The translations under genes were made by a program, and so were the position numbers. Below are positions 10,524 to 23,590 of a DNA stretch of 64,000 nt, one piece after another (within the stretch, counting starts at the first letter, position 1; each line of letters opens with the position of its first letter). Origin of the DNA: Elmis aenea (taxonomy: Eukaryota > Arthropoda > Insecta > Coleoptera > Elmidae); assembly GCA_947652605.1 (NCBI GenBank), contig OX393579.1, positions 45,328,970-45,392,969 on the forward strand, given 5' to 3'. The notes below the pieces were generated by a model that searched no databases, was not told the DNA's origin, and saw only the letters and a list, made by a program, of their open reading frames with translations.

Positions 10524-11549
10524 CTGAAAAAAACAAACAAATTAATTAAAAAATATTGAACTCAACCTGATTAAGTGTACATTTATTACTAACGGAAAAC
10601 CAAACTAAAACCAATGAAATGTAAAAGACATGTATTATTTTGCCGTTTTTTTTTTCTTAAAAGAATGTCGTCATATAAAATTTAGAATAATCAAAAATTG
10701 TGGAGCTTCACCCCTAACCAAACCCATATTTTTGCTAAAGCTAAATCCATTGCAAAATATATCGTTTTTTCATCTCAAATTTTATGAGAGTTTGTGCAAC
10801 CTAAAAAACCTAAAAAACACTGCATTGTAAACAATTGAAGCTGAACGCTTCTTAGAGATTCCATATTTGTAAATATTTATGCGGTTGTTTTGTATAAATA
10901 AATAAAACCACTTATTTCCAATTTTATTATTATTGTTGACATTAGAAATTGCTTTGCTTCTCGGTACGCATTTTATAAGAACAGTACTTATCAATAATAA
11001 GTAGTCCTTGGACTTTATAAAACATTTGCACGTTAGCAAAATACGCTAACTAATCTAGTTTTAATTGAATATTCAAGGCAATCTACGTTTACGTGCTGCT
11101 AATGAAGATAGGATTATAATTTTTATCGTTTACAAATGAGCAGAGCAAAGTTTATCACATTCAATAAACTGCATAGCTGTCGCCAGAGAAGAATAGTTAA
11201 GTAATTAGATGATTCATATTTATAGAACAAACACGCCGACTTGTAGGAGAGAAACACACAAGTTATGTGACTCACGTAATGCAATTAGTTTTAAAAATGG
11301 TTTGTTTAATTACACGGCTAAATTTAACACCGTCCAAAAAAAAAAAATATTTAAAGAAATAATTACACAGTGCAAGAGTAGAAGGATCAAATGGTTTAAT
11401 GAAATAATTTAATTTTTTATGAAGAACATCTGCCGGTGTTCCTGTTTATTTGTAAAGTACCATCTTAAAAACATCCTGTCATGCAAATATTGCATTTAGC
11501 AGTACTGTAAATACTGTGTAATCAAACGCTTTTGCACTTTAAATTACTG
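10524..11549. other. Intron sequence, nothing recognised
   Basis: AT-rich sequence next to the TM3 exon acceptor. No element ends or coding blocks. Confidence 0.5.
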
Positions 11550-11557
11550 CTATAGAG

Positions 11558-13180
11558 CAGGCGTTCCCAATCTGTGGTACGCGTACCGGTCCCGGTACGC
11601 GAATGTCAAGCTACCGGTACGCGATAAGCAAATGAAATAATTTTTTTAATTTTTTTTTTTATATAGCATCTATGTTATGTGATGATATCACATGTGTGTA
11701 GAAGAAGAAGAAGATAGTGACAGATTTGTAGACACATATGTATATTTAAAATAATTATCGGTTTATATTGGGTGATCGAAAATGTCCGCTAATTTCAGAC
11801 CGAAAATAAAATAACCAATCATTGCTTAATTTTGAGTCTGATGTTCGCCTTAAACTGATCAAAATTGAACTAGATATTTCTACACTGATAAAAAGTAAAC
11901 AGACGCAACCCTCACATTAATTACAATAATTAGAATTATTATTATATCTATGCAGGGTGTTTCTTAAATACTGCAAAAAATTCAGGCGGTGATTCTTTAT
12001 TAAAAATTAAGGGGGGTCTTTCATATAATTTTTTTTTCTTAGATGTCTCTTTTCGAAGTTACACCCCTCTAAAGAGGAGCGTAAAATTAGGTTTTTATTT
12101 TATTTCTCAAATTTGGATAAATGTAGAAGAATGATATTTGGTAGATGTTTTATACTTAGTAAAAGGTTTCCCATAGTAATATTTTCAATCATCTCCCACC
12201 TTCACAGGGGGCTGAAAAGTGCTACCCCTGTTGTTTTTTTTTCAGAACTTTTTGGTGGGTTGAACTTTTGCAATTTTAAACTTTTTTTTTGGAAGATTAA
12301 TTTATCTACAAACTTTTTCTGTTCTTTAGTTGTTCTCGTAAAACCTACTGTTTTTAAGTAAAAAATAAAACAAGTCAACATGATCCATCAAATATTTCAA
12401 GATAAAACGACTCATTTTGGTGGTTGCCATTGCCATAGTTTGTTTTATTATGTTACTCAAAAACGGTAGGTTTTACGAGAACAACTAAAGAACAAAAAAA
12501 GTTTCTAAATAAATCAATTTAAAAAATAAATATTGCAAAATTTTAACTACCTACCAAAAAGTTCTGATAAAAAAACCAACCGGGGTCGTCCTTTTCAGCC
12601 CCCTGTGAAGGTGGCACATGATCAAAAATATTACTATGGGAAACCTTTTACTAATTGTAAGTATAAAACATCCACCAAATATCAATCTTCTACATTTATC
12701 CAAATTTGAGATATAAAATAAAGCACTCCCCTTTATTTAACTCAGAAAGGAGACATCTAAGGAAAAAAATTATATGAAAGACCCCCCTTAATTTTCGATA
12801 AGGAATCACCATCTGCATTTTTTCGCAATATTTAAGAAACACCCTGTATATGATACACATGCATTTATATTTAGTGTAATAAAAGTATTTACGAATTAAA
12901 TTGTTTTTATTACAATTTACATGTAGCATTGCATTCTCTTTACAAAATATTTACCTAAAAAAAAGGTTATCAGTTGGGAATTTAGGAAAGTTTTATTGTA
13001 GGATTAGTATTTTTTTGCTCGAAAAATATTTGAGAGACAAGCGACAAAAAAAAAGTCATCACTTGAGAGTGCAGGAACTTTTTTTTGGGTCCGTTTTTCC
13101 AAAAATATTTACTTACTGGTACGCCGCCATATTGTCTACTACAAACCGGTACTATATCTTAAAAAGATTGGGAACCTCTG
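11558..13180. mobile_element. hAT element, non-autonomous, with nested insertion
   Basis: Perfect 8-bp target duplication CTATAGAG at 11550-11557 and 13181-13188. Ends CAGGCGTTCCCAATCT and, inverted, CAGAGGTTCCCAATCT. The left subterminal part is dense in CCGGTACGCG words. The interior is taken up by an IS630-like palindrome (11951-12848). No transposase sequence was seen. Confidence 0.88.
11951..12848. mobile_element. Palindromic IS630-like element (family E)
   Basis: Ends TGCAGGGTGTTTCTTAAATA / TACAGGGTGTTTCTTAAATA with arms of about 400 bp and a short centre near 12385-12450. The arms include ACCTTCACAGGGGGCTGAA, also found at 23101. No coding region. It is nested in the hAT at 11558-13180. 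Confidence 0.85.
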
Positions 13181-13615
13181 CTATAGAGTATTCGAAACCC
13201 AACTAGAGGCTAAAAGTTGTAGAACAACCTTTAGAACTGTATGCAAAAACTTTCTCGGTTAAATCTGTGCTAAATGCGTGCAAAATAGGCGGAAACTATC
13301 CATGCCTTGTTACTTGCGAGATTTCTAAACAAGAAACTTAAGTTTTAGGAATATTTGTGTTAACAGCACACTTAAAAACCATTAAAATTTAATATGGAAA
13401 GGTTTTAGCGTGACATGCAAGTTATTTTTAAAAATCGCAGCAATTAAAGTTTTTTGAATCCGCAAATTAGTCTCGATCCTCTACCAATAAAAATACCATC
13501 TACATTTCTAAATTTTTCCAAAAGATATCGTATTATCTACCTTAAAGATCTAGTAATGTCGAAATGACGTTTAATGACTAATAAACTCAGTACTTTGAGC
13601 CTTTTCGATTTATTA

Positions 13616-14643
13616 TCAGTAGTAATATAACAAGTGCATTGAAAATTATCGATAATTTTTGGTAGATATGCCTGAATGCAAGTTGAGCTGAAAAATACAC
13701 GAGCGATTTTTTCTGATACAACTTGCATGAGTGAAGATTTGTCAAAAATTATAGATTATTTGCAATGCACGAGTTATATTTTATTAAAAACTTTCCTTCA
13801 CCTAACGTACCTGTCAAATTAAATGTATGTTATGTCAAATTTTACAAGTACTGTCAGAGTGGTGCGTCAGGAGTGTGGTTTAATCTATATTAAAGTAACG
13901 CTACTCGTCGCCGAAATTCGTCAAAAAATTATCAAGAACAAAATATTTTATTCCCTCTCCAAATTTATATTTTCAACCAATCACAAAATCAGATTTCTTA
14001 GAAAAGACCAATAAACGCATGAAAATCTGTTAATTGTGAAAAGGATATTATCAGTAGTAATATAACAAGTGCATTGAAAATTATCGATTATTTTTTGGTA
14101 AATATGCCCGAATGCAAGTTGAGCTGAAAAAATCACGAGTGCACGAGTGATTTTTTCTGCTTCAACTTGCATGAGTGAAGATTTGTCAAAAATTATAGAT
14201 TATTTGCAATGCACGAAATATATTTTGTCAGAAAATTTCCTTCACCTAACCCCTAACCTATCTGTCAAATTAAAATGTTGTTTAATTTAGATAAATTAAA
14301 GTATACCTACTACTTACTGCGATTGTTATTATTAATAGATCATTTATAACTAATTTTTAATTCAAGAGTTATATTTTAATAAAAATTAATGAACCAAATA
14401 ATATTTAGGTACATACATAATCTGTTATGTCAAATTTTACAAGTACTGTCAGAGTGGTGTGTCAGGGGTGTGGTTTAATCTATATTAAAGTAACGTTATT
14501 GGTCGCCGACATCTGTCAAAAAATTATCAAGATCAAAATACCTTATTCCCTCTCCAAATTCCAATTTTCCACCAATCAAAAACTCAGATTTCTTAGAAAC
14601 GACCAATAAACGCATGAAAATCTGTTAATTGCGAAAAGTAAAT
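13616..14643. repeat. Tandem repeat of ~430-590 bp units with hairpins
   Basis: Two units (13616-14049 and 14050-14643) share a hairpin block followed by TACAAGTACTGTCAGAGTGG and GTGTGGTTTAATCTATATTA. The second unit has about 150 bp extra. The hairpins span 13634-13770 and 14069-14214: GTGCATTG pairs with CAATGCAC, and GCAAGTTGAGC with GCTTCAACTTGC around an inner GAGTGCACGAGTG. Confidence 0.85.
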
Positions 14644-14650
14644 TATCAGT

Positions 14651-15052
14651 GTATGATTATATTTATTGGCCGTTTAAAGGAAATCTGAGTTTGTTATTGG
14701 TCGAAAATGCAAATTTGACAGGAGGATCAACTCCTGGCAGAGGAATGTAAAATTATTACCGTGTAATATTGCTTCTATTGGTAGTCTCTAAAAGATTTAA
14801 GATTAGTGATTGGTTGAAAACGCAAATTTGACAGGTGAAGAGAATTTTCAGTGTATGATTATGTTTATTGGTTGTTTCTAGGAAATCTGAGTTTGCTTTG
14901 GTCGAAAACGCAAATTTGACAGGAGGATCAACATCTGACAGGGTAATGTAAAGTTATTACCGTGTAATAATGCTCCTATTGGTAGTCTCTTGAAAATTTA
15001 AGCTTGGTGATTGGTTGATAACGCAAATTTGATAGGCGAATGGAATTTTCAG
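14651..15052 (+). repeat. Tandem duplication, ~200-bp unit
   Basis: Units 14651-14853 and 14854-15052 share AGGAAATCTGAGTTTG, AAATTTGACAGGAGGATCAA, TTATTACCGTGTAAT and a closing ATTTTCAGTG. Divergence is visible but modest. Confidence 0.85.
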
Positions 15053-15089
15053 TGAAAGTGACCCTCTGCACTGATAATTTCGCAATAAA

Positions 15090-15180
15090 TTTGGCTTGTT
15101 GCCACGAGAACATGTTGCTTGCTAATAGCCCGACTCTGTAGACAGAGAACTGTTACCAAGCAACACGTTCGAAGGGCTTA
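15090..15180. repeat. Imperfect hairpin
   Basis: GAGAACATGTTGCTTG near 15106 pairs with CAAGCAACACGTTC near 15158, and GACTCTG/CAGAGA can pair inside. It follows directly on the tandem repeats and may be part of the same unit. Confidence 0.5.
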
Positions 15181-15399
15181 AAGACAAAATTTTAAGAATT
15201 TATTAATGCACGAGAGTTATTTGGTGAATAATTTTTTGCAAGTGTACAATTTACTGTGAATTATTAATGAAACCACACATATTATTATTGTTACTTGACA
15301 ATATCTGACGTCCCTAGGGTTGTTAGCAATTATAATATATTAAGAGAACATTATTTTGCAGGAAACATTATCGACAAAAGTTTGTTGCTTTGATAACAT

Positions 15400-15500
15400 C
15401 CTGACCCCAACGAGAACAAAGAAAAGAGGCAGACCAAGAACGCGCTGAAAAGATGAAATAGAGACGGCGATGAAAAAAGAGACCTTAAAGAAGATTCCTG
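15400..15500 (+). pseudogene. Tiny LINE 3' fragment
   Basis: Reads TRTKKRGRPRTR, a stop, then KDEIETAMKKE, resembling the basic GRPRxRWxDEI stretch near the C-terminus of insect LINE ORF2. Short, so tentative. Confidence 0.4.
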
Positions 15501-15553
15501 GTAAAACTGGTAAAAAAAAACAAAAGAAAATGGCGATTAAAATGTGACCTTTA

Positions 15554-15952
15554 TGCAGGATGTTTCTTAAGTATTGCAAAAAAAATCCAGAGGTGATTCT
15601 TTATCAAAAAATAAAGGAGGCCTTTCATTAAAAAAAAATCTTTAGACGTCTCCTTTTGGAGTTACACCTCCCTAAAGGGGAGCGGTAAAATTGGGTTTTT
15701 ATTTTATTTTTTAAATTTGGATAAATGTAGGAAAATGATGAATAAGCATAAAACATCTACCAAACATCATTTTTCTACATCATATATCCAAATTTGAGAA
15801 ATAAAATAAAAACCTAATTTTACCGCTCCTTTAGTGCATAACTCCGAAAGGAGACGTCTAGGGAAAAAAATTTATATGAAAAACCCCTCTTAATATTCGA
15901 TAAGGAAACACCTCCTGAAGTTTTTTTTTTGCAATACTAAAGAAATGATGTA
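15554..15952. mobile_element. Short palindromic derivative of family E
   Basis: Ends TGCAGGATGTTTCTTAAGTA and an inverted relative. Arms of about 190 bp meet near 15745-15760. Same outer sequences as 11951-12848 but lacking its inner half, so an internally deleted copy. Confidence 0.8.
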
Positions 15953-17449
15953 TATGATAATATTGTTCATTTCATTTTAATTTTTGGGGTATTCAAAGTT
16001 GCTATTCAAAACTACGTAACAGTCACTGAGACTAAGGCTTTAGACGTATCGTACAGCAATGGTTTAAAATTGCTTTAAAGTGAGCTTCACAAACACAGCT
16101 TGTGTTTCTAAACTTTTTTTTAACAAAATTATAAACATTAAAATCTTGAAATTGGTTATTTGTACAAGATGGTTCAAAATCGATGGTATTATATGGGTAT
16201 TTAGTTCATTATTAGAGATAGAATAATAGTTAAATTGCTAGAAGAAAATTCACAAATTCTAGAAAATTTATGTGAATAGCTGTAATTTTGTTTTGAAATA
16301 CTACACACTTTGAAAACCATCTTTTTATCTGTAATAATAAGCAAGAAAAGTTTGGATTTTTATTGAATTTGAAGCCCCTCTTTACGTGTTGGTTCTTTGA
16401 CTAAAAATGTAATACAATTTTTAGAGTTTTTAGTTAACACGCACTGAACCAGAAAATTCTGGGTGACCAACTTATAAGTAAGAACTATGTGAAAGCCTAT
16501 TAGCTACAATGTTTCAACGATTTTTTTATCTCGCAAAAACTGTTACTCCAACAAGTTCAATGAATCGCTAAAATATATACAAACACGGAAATTTGTACAG
16601 TGTTTGTTCCCAGGCCTATTTGAATGATTGCAGTCTTCCCATAGTGATGATAAATCGCAATACACAGACTCAGTTCACGTCTTTTTGTAAACAAAATTGC
16701 TAACTGAACTACGAACCGTTTTACAATTTAGCACAATGTTGCAAATTATGTACAAGAAACTACTTTGTACAAAATGTTTATTTTATGCTGTTGAAATAAC
16801 TTACATTTCCTGTTTAATAGCAAGAAAAAGATGTTAAGCTCGACACGGAATATACAATTTATATAAATCAAAATAAACGAATGCAGTATGTCTGTTTACA
16901 ATCTATCAACGCTTGAAAATTATACCGTAAGGGTGAATAAGAAGGGGTTAGAATGCTAACGATGAATTTTAATCAAGATTTATTGATGTAAATTATATCA
17001 TTACTTTAAAAAGAAGTCAGTTATGGATTGAATTTCGGGAGGTAATAGAAATTTTTGAAAATATTGTGAGAGCACTCGGGCGGTGCATTTTTAAAATGTA
17101 AATTATCTAATCCGACAGAGTGATTTATCTTAACGTTATAAGTGAATGCATTTAGAAGTATTAGATTTAATGAAAGCCAACTTGAGGGGTGCAAAATTAT
17201 ATATTCCACAACCCTTTCAAAGGGTGGGCGAAAATTATTTTTCAACACATACCGTGTGCTACACTCAAAATATAAAGGTTATTTAAAAACTATTACTTTA
17301 AATCTTTCAAATATTGATTGTTTCATAACGTCCTTAATTAAAACATTTTTTAACTAACTCTTACACAAGCATAGCACTTTCTGATGGTTATTTAGTAAAG
17401 ATTTTGTAAGTGACTCAATATTTTTGAAGAATTATTTCATTATTGGATT
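15953..17449. other. Intron sequence, nothing recognised
   Basis: Small open frames near 17020-17350 overlap on both strands and resemble no family. No repeats noticed. Confidence 0.5.
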
Positions 17450-17830
17450 AAAAATAGCACACACAAGAAAGCACAAATCTACAAAACAGCAATCGGACCG
17501 ATACACGACCAAGTACATCTAAAACTGAACAACTTATGGAGACCACGGAAATAAAAATACTTGGGCGTTTTGCAGGAAAAACACTACTAGATAGAGAAAG
17601 AAGTTACAAACATCAGACAGTCCCGTCAGGTAGAAAACATAAACAAATGTGTGTTGAACGCAAGACACAATGGAATCAACACATCAGTCGAATGGCAGAA
17701 CAGCTTGGTAAAAATTACTACAGATAAATCTCCCAAATGGCAGACGAAGCATAGCATGACCCAGAAAAAGATGGAGTGACAACTTGACCCCAATATGAGG
17801 ACAAAACCGAAGAAGGAATAGGTAATGGCC
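17450..17830 (+). pseudogene. LINE ORF2 C-terminal fragment
   Basis: Across frames it reads CVERKTQWNQHISRMAEQ and, later, NLPNGRRS...PRKRWSDNL, the usual post-RT tail of insect non-LTR elements. Stops and shifts throughout. Confidence 0.55.
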
Positions 17831-18589
17831 TAAAATAGAAAAATGAAGGATTAATGTTTTTGTTTGTTTACGTTAGTGTTTAAAAATTCTTGTACTAATT
17901 CATTGGAAGAAGATGGTTCTCAGTGACTAAATACGAGCATTTTTTCATAAAAATAAAAATCTACAAGAATCAGCACCAAATAAAATACGACTCAGTTACA
18001 AGCGACTAAACCAATAAAGGTTGAAAAATCGAAAAATGGTTCCCAGTAAAATATAAACAGTTTAATTTAAAAAGCCCAGTTTCGAAGCTATCGTCTTTTT
18101 GTAAGTGGATTGTTTTATTTTAAAAAAAATTTAAAAAAATTTAAAAACCACTTATCCCATTTTTAAGGAGAATGAATTGTTTATTGAAGGAAACTGTACC
18201 AATTTCAAGATTCGCGTCTTTTTGGCAGTAGATTATTAATGTCTTGGATAAGATTTCATGAAATACGAAATTGATCCAACATGGAAGGGGCGAGTCTCAA
18301 ACTGATATAGATTAGATTTTTTCAAAAATAGATTTTTTTAAAGTAAGAAAATAGATTTAACTTTACGCATCTTTGTGTAGTTCGTTCTAGTTTGTATTTT
18401 TGTTTTCATTGATTCACTTATAAAGCAAATAATAAGTTTTACAGCAAATATGTAGGTACATACATGTCATTTTAAAGCCTTTTTGTTTAAATTTATCAAA
18501 ATAAATTCATCATATTTGAACACCTTTTGTGGATTTACCCAAAAAGTTTATACGTCACCAATTCATAACTTAGCAGGATTATGGCAACG
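17831..18589. other. Intron sequence, nothing recognised
   Basis: Between two LINE fragments. No feature seen. Confidence 0.5.
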
Positions 18590-19290
18590 AGTGGAGAATG
18601 TTACTTAAACAACTTAAGCTATACAGACTTGAGAATAAATGTTAAAAAGACAAAAGCAATGATTATAAGCAAAAATAAAAAGAAACACAAAATACAATTA
18701 CAAAATACGGTTTTTGGAACAAGTTAGTAATTACTTACTTGGTAACAAAAGTAGCACAAGACGGCAGTTGGGAGGAAGAAATAAATGAGAGAATAGGTGC
18801 AGCGGGAAGACTTTTTAATGCAATTAAGAATTCGTTTTTAGACAAAAAAAAGAGATACCAAAACAAACAAAAACTGAAATATTTAAAATCTTGATATTTG
18901 GTTCTGCACAAAAACAAAAAAATAAAATTCAAAGTACAGAAATGAGATTCCTCAGAAAAATTGACGGAAAAACCAGATTAGACAAAAAAGAAGCACCGAA
19001 ATTAGAGGCAACCTGGAAATGAACCCAATATTAAACGCGATAGAAGGACAGCTGAGATGGCTAGGGCATGTCATGAGATTGCGAGATGACGAGACTGCTA
19101 GAAGAGTGTTTGAAGCACGTATCTATAAAAAGAAAGCCAAAGAGAGACCGAGGAAATCGTGGAGTGAAGAAGTCAGAAATGCGGCCGTCCCTCTTAGTGG
19201 AGTGAAGTAAGACAGCGTAAAATAGACGTGTAGGAGGAAGGACATGACGCAACGCACGTAAAAAAGGCTGTAGGATTATGATGATGATGA
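18590..19290 (+). pseudogene. LINE 3' end with ATG-repeat tail
   Basis: Post-RT tail read as STEMRFLRKIDGKTRLDK, then (19019-19210) a block beginning MNPILNAIEGQLRWLGHVMR and continuing to ERPRKSWSEEVRNA. The WLGHVMR and RPRKSW boxes are characteristic. It ends in (GAT)n near 19278, the simple repeat tail common to this LINE type. The 18590-18950 part is frame-broken. Confidence 0.7.
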
Positions 19291-20599
19291 ATACTTTACT
19301 AGTTTGAGCGATTATACTTATTCCTTTAATTATCGACCCTTTTTTCATACCCCGCGTATATTGAAGGACAAATCGATTTACAAAAATTCACCTTAAATGC
19401 ACGTATATGTATCTATCGTCGGGAAAACATAAAATTTAAATTATGCCTTGCCAAAAAGATTAAATTCGTCAAAAAGTTAACCATTTTTTCATTAAAATAT
19501 TTGGACCACGGTATTGCTCATCCAGCGCACGCGGGGGGTTTCACCACTGATTTCTATGTTTCCATTTTCGACCGCATGTGCCGCATACATCATGTGATAA
19601 TCACAAGAGCAAGATTTTTCAGCTTTTCGCCCCTTCTAATCTGCACATGTGATTATTAAGTTAAAAACAAATATAGGGCGACACGTGCCGTTACCCCTTC
19701 AACTTCACACCAGCTTGATGTTACATAATGGCACGCTCGATTAAAATTTTCATTACAGACACCATAAATTTCTTTTCAGCGGTAGCATTCGGTGGTTTAT
19801 CCGTATTATCCCGCAAACCACATAACTTGAAAGGAATTCGTCATAGTTCAAACTCCGAGTTCATCCACCAGTCTATTTAAATATTTACTTTAATAAATAA
19901 ACAAAATTTAATACTGATATATGACGGGAGACGTACCCTTCAAACCGACAGTTTAGTGTTTGTTTATTTACACAACGTTTATTATGTTCGTCACAAGTTA
20001 TCTATAAAAACGAATTTAATCACAGCGATATGGGTTACACGTTAAATTTATCGACGAGTTTATTTAAAGACCGTAAAAGATCTGACGACATTTTGATATT
20101 ATTACTTTACGCGTTTTTTTCACGGCGAATTAATATAGACTGCAACGTATTTGGGAATTTTATTAATCTGTTAACACTTTTACGAGATCACAAACGATAA
20201 AAGATGCGTATAAAATTGTATTAATAGATTTATTTGTCTCGGTTTAAGGCAAGATTGTTTTTAGGTGAAAGAACGCCAGTAAAGCAATTAAATTTGATAC
20301 ATTACTTGAGTTCCAGTCGGTTTTATTTGCATTTTTGTGTAGCATGTAGCATTTTACACTGCAATAATGTCATAAAACTGGAAAAAGTGTGAAATATCAC
20401 GTATACAACTTAATAGACCTGTTAATGCAAGGAAAGTGCAAAGATATTTCTTATTTTATATAGAATTTTAAACTGTTTACATTACAAGACAAACATAACT
20501 CTTTAAATTTCTCAGACAAAAATGTGAGGATTATAATAATCAATAATCTGGTTTGGCAAACCGCTACTGATTTGTTTAGCAATTTGTATTTTGAGTCAC
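19291..20599. other. Intron sequence, nothing recognised
   Basis: Less AT-rich around 19500-19900 but no splice-flanked open frame or repeat could be supported. Confidence 0.45.
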
Positions 20600-20735
20600 T
20601 TAATTTCAAGTTGGATTCCCACACGACGGACTATGAATAAGATAGAGACAGCAGTAATGAGATTTCAGAGAATCAAAGGATGTACGAGAATGGACCAAAT
20701 AAATTGAGATAAAGGTAAGAAAAACGCACACTTGT
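20600..20735 (+). pseudogene. Short LINE fragment
   Basis: Reads RRTMNKIETAVMRFQRIKGC then TRMDQIN, matching the same post-RT region (IxxxExxFLRRIxGxTRxDxIRN). Broken by a stop soon after. Confidence 0.5.
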
Positions 20736-20853
20736 CTAGAAATATCAAAGTAGATTTACGTCAAAATTGACAAGACAACGTAATTACATGTGTATATTAG
20801 CCAAAAAACCCTTAAAATCGTAGATATTATGTGATCGTAGAAAAAGTAAGCGA

Positions 20854-20942
20854 CATAACACGAGTTGTAAAGGAATCACGCACTCGTGGAAATATACGCT
20901 TTTCCACTCGTGCATAATATGCTTCTTACAACTCTTGTTATG
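20854..20942. repeat. 89-bp hairpin with nested inner stem
   Basis: Outer arms CATAACACGAGTTGTAA / TTACAACTCTTGTTATG and inner arms CACGCACTCGTGGAAA / TTTCCACTCGTGC around ATATACGC. Similar in style to the hairpins at 13634 and 14069 (both use ACGAGT/CACTCGTGC words). Confidence 0.75.
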
Positions 20943-20989
20943 TAATATACTTTTATGATTTTGTATTACATTTTATGAGGTTATGGTCA

Positions 20990-21520
20990 GTTCCTGTAAT
21001 TTTCTTATAATTTCTTATGTACTGAGCTTCCGATGGCTTTGTTACATGCTTTTCCTTCATTCTTTTTATTCTTTGCCAGTTTTTCCATTCTTTAATTCCT
21101 TGTTCCTTCAGGTCCTTTTCCACCGCTTCTAACCGTTTTGTCTGGGTCTTCCTCTCGTCCTTTTTCCCGTAACTCTTACCTCAAGTTCTTGATTCGTTAT
21201 TTTTTTCCCGATAATCTTGATTTATGTCCCAGCCACCTCATTCGTTGTGTCTTTACTACATTTATTATATTTGGTTGAACATATAATTTTTCCAGTTCCT
21301 CATTTGTTCTTCTTCTCCATTATTCTCTTTCCCCTTTTCCCAAAATTCTTCCATAATACCTTCCTTTCCTAGAGCTGTAATGTTTTCCCTTCTTTTTGAT
21401 TCATTTTTCACCTCTCATCCCCTTAAGTGTTGGTCTTATAATTGTTTTGTAGATGTTTTTTAACATTACTTTTGGAAATTTTGGAAGTGGTAATCATTTC
21501 TATTTGAGCATCGGATAATT
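20990..21520 (-). pseudogene. LINE ORF2 fragment, minus strand
   Basis: On the minus strand frames give NEELEKLYVQPNIINVVKTQ, RWLGHKSRL, then VTGKRTRGRPRQNG, i.e. the C-terminal tail of a non-LTR element. Frame-broken. The T/C-rich look of the plus strand here comes from the basic, Lys/Arg-rich tail. Confidence 0.55.
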
Positions 21521-22641
21521 AAAAATCTTCTTATTCTTCTTCCTTACTTTAAGGACGAGGCAAATTGCCTCTTTCACCTTCTCGACACATCATAGTTGTT
21601 CCTATCTCTTCATCGGTTTTCCTTCTTCTCTTCTTCTTCTGTTTTGGTTTATACTCTCTTATCATCTTTGGTAATCTTTGTTGTTCCATTCTGATAAGTC
21701 TCGGTTTTCTTTTATTTAATCTTCCAGATCGTAAATTTCTAGCTGTTCTCTTAGGTACTAGGCATGCAGGAAGTGTTTGACGTGAGTCTACTTTGATCAT
21801 TTCTTTAAAAACCGTGTTTCTTGCTTACCGTGCGTAAGGACCCACTTACTATGCATGCAGGCTGAACGGTAAGAGTCATTTACATTAGTGGTCGTAGAAA
21901 AAAATTTATCAAATATTAGCAACAGATTAGTAAAATACAAAACGGTTATTTTAATCATCTTGCTATTGAAGAATTTTAACCTCCGTGCATTGTTTTCTAG
22001 TAATGGTAGAAATTACGTCAAAGTTTTGTTAAAAAAATATTACAAACGCGTGCTGCTTTGATCTTTTCATCAAGTTCTTTTACCTTGGAAAAACTCACTA
22101 AAGCGTACATTTCTCATTCACGGCATAATCTAAAACTTTTGTAATTATCATTCTTCCGTACACAAGTTTGTACAATTTCTTGGAATTAAAAGTTATATAT
22201 TTTCAAAGAATTATTATTAAACATTTTAAATAAATGTAAAGAAATAACAAAGTTAAATAAATATTTAGAACAGTAACGAAAGTCATCCTCATGATTAATG
22301 AATATTATAAATATGGTTTTCTGAAAAATGTTGTATTAACGACTCACCTCATTCATTCGCTGTATTCTTTAATTGAATACATTTTGAAAATTTATCAAAA
22401 AGTATCACAAATTTTAACGTACAAGAACCTGTTATTTTAAAAAGGGCTTAAGTCACTTTTTGTGCAAAATAACTAAAGCTGTTTACGACTACAAAAATGT
22501 ATGGTATTTTTATCTTTAAACATTTTACTTGCAATTTCTTTCAAAATCATTACTATTTTCGTCAAAAGTAATTTGTTTGTTTAACAAAAGTGCAAATACA
22601 TTTATTTTGAAAATGGCATAATGAAGCTTTGCTTCCCTATG
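21521..22641. other. Intron sequence with an unassigned basic open frame
   Basis: A minus-strand frame at 21549-21800 is Lys/Arg-rich (KPKQKKKRRRKTDEEI) and has no family match; it follows LINE sequence on the same strand and could be part of it. The rest is featureless. Confidence 0.4.
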
Positions 22642-23590
22642 TACAGGGTGGCCTATTTTCGATGCCCATACAGGGTATCTCGGTTATTATCAGAGATAGA
22701 AAAAAAGCAAGTACTTATTCTCGATTTATTTTTTTGAGAGAAATTCATTGCCGTAAACAGATTTTTGACATCTTTTTTAATTTTCGAAATATAGCCAAAA
22801 ACCGATTTTTGGCACTTTTCAAAAATGTTAAATACCTCGCTTAAACGAAAATATACAGAAAAACGTTAAGGACATTTTTTGTATGGTTTTTTGTCCTTAA
22901 TAAGATAGCGATGTTTAATTGTTTTTTACTCATATCAATACCGATATATTACACCTTTCTTATTTTAAATGGCAACTATGGTGTAATATATCGGTATTCG
23001 TATGAGTAAAAAACAATTGAACATCGCTATCTTATTATATTTGGTAAATGTTTTGTATTTATCGAAAGGTTTTCCCATAGTAATATTTCCAATCATCTCC
23101 CACCTTCACAGGGGGCTGAAAAGAACGACCCCTGTTAGTTTTTTAAACAGAACTTTATGGTGGGTTGAAATTTTGCAATTTAAAATATTTGTTTTTGAAA
23201 GCTTGATTAATTTAGAAACTTTTTTTATTCTTTAGTTTTTTCTGAAAACCTACAGGTTTTGAGTCAAAATAAAATAAGGAAACATGCACCATTACACATT
23301 CCAAGATTAAAAGATTGGTGGTTGCCATGGTTTGTTTATGTTCATATTGGATACAATTGATAGATGTTTTTCATTTTGACGTTTACGCTGCGATAACACG
23401 AAAACGCCCGTCAATTCTACCCAATATGAACATAAACAAACCATGGTAACCACCAAAATGAGCGTTGAATATTTAATGGTGCATGATTACTTATTTTAGT
23501 TTTTACTTAAAAACTGTAGGTTTTTCATGAAAACAAAAGATTAAAAAATGTTTTCAAATAAATCAAGCAAAATAAACTGCTTAGGTATAT
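22642..23590. mobile_element. Chimeric IS630-like fragments with two palindromes
   Basis: Begins TACAGGGTGGCCTATTTTCG. A palindrome at 22898-23036 has about 58-bp arms (AATAAGATAGCGATG... / ...CATCGCTATCTTATT). At 23037 the sequence switches to family E (ACCTTCACAGGGGGCTGAAA at 23101). A second palindrome with arms around CATGGTTTGTTTATGTTCAT (23329) and its inverse (23424) follows. Right end is ragged. Confidence 0.65.
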
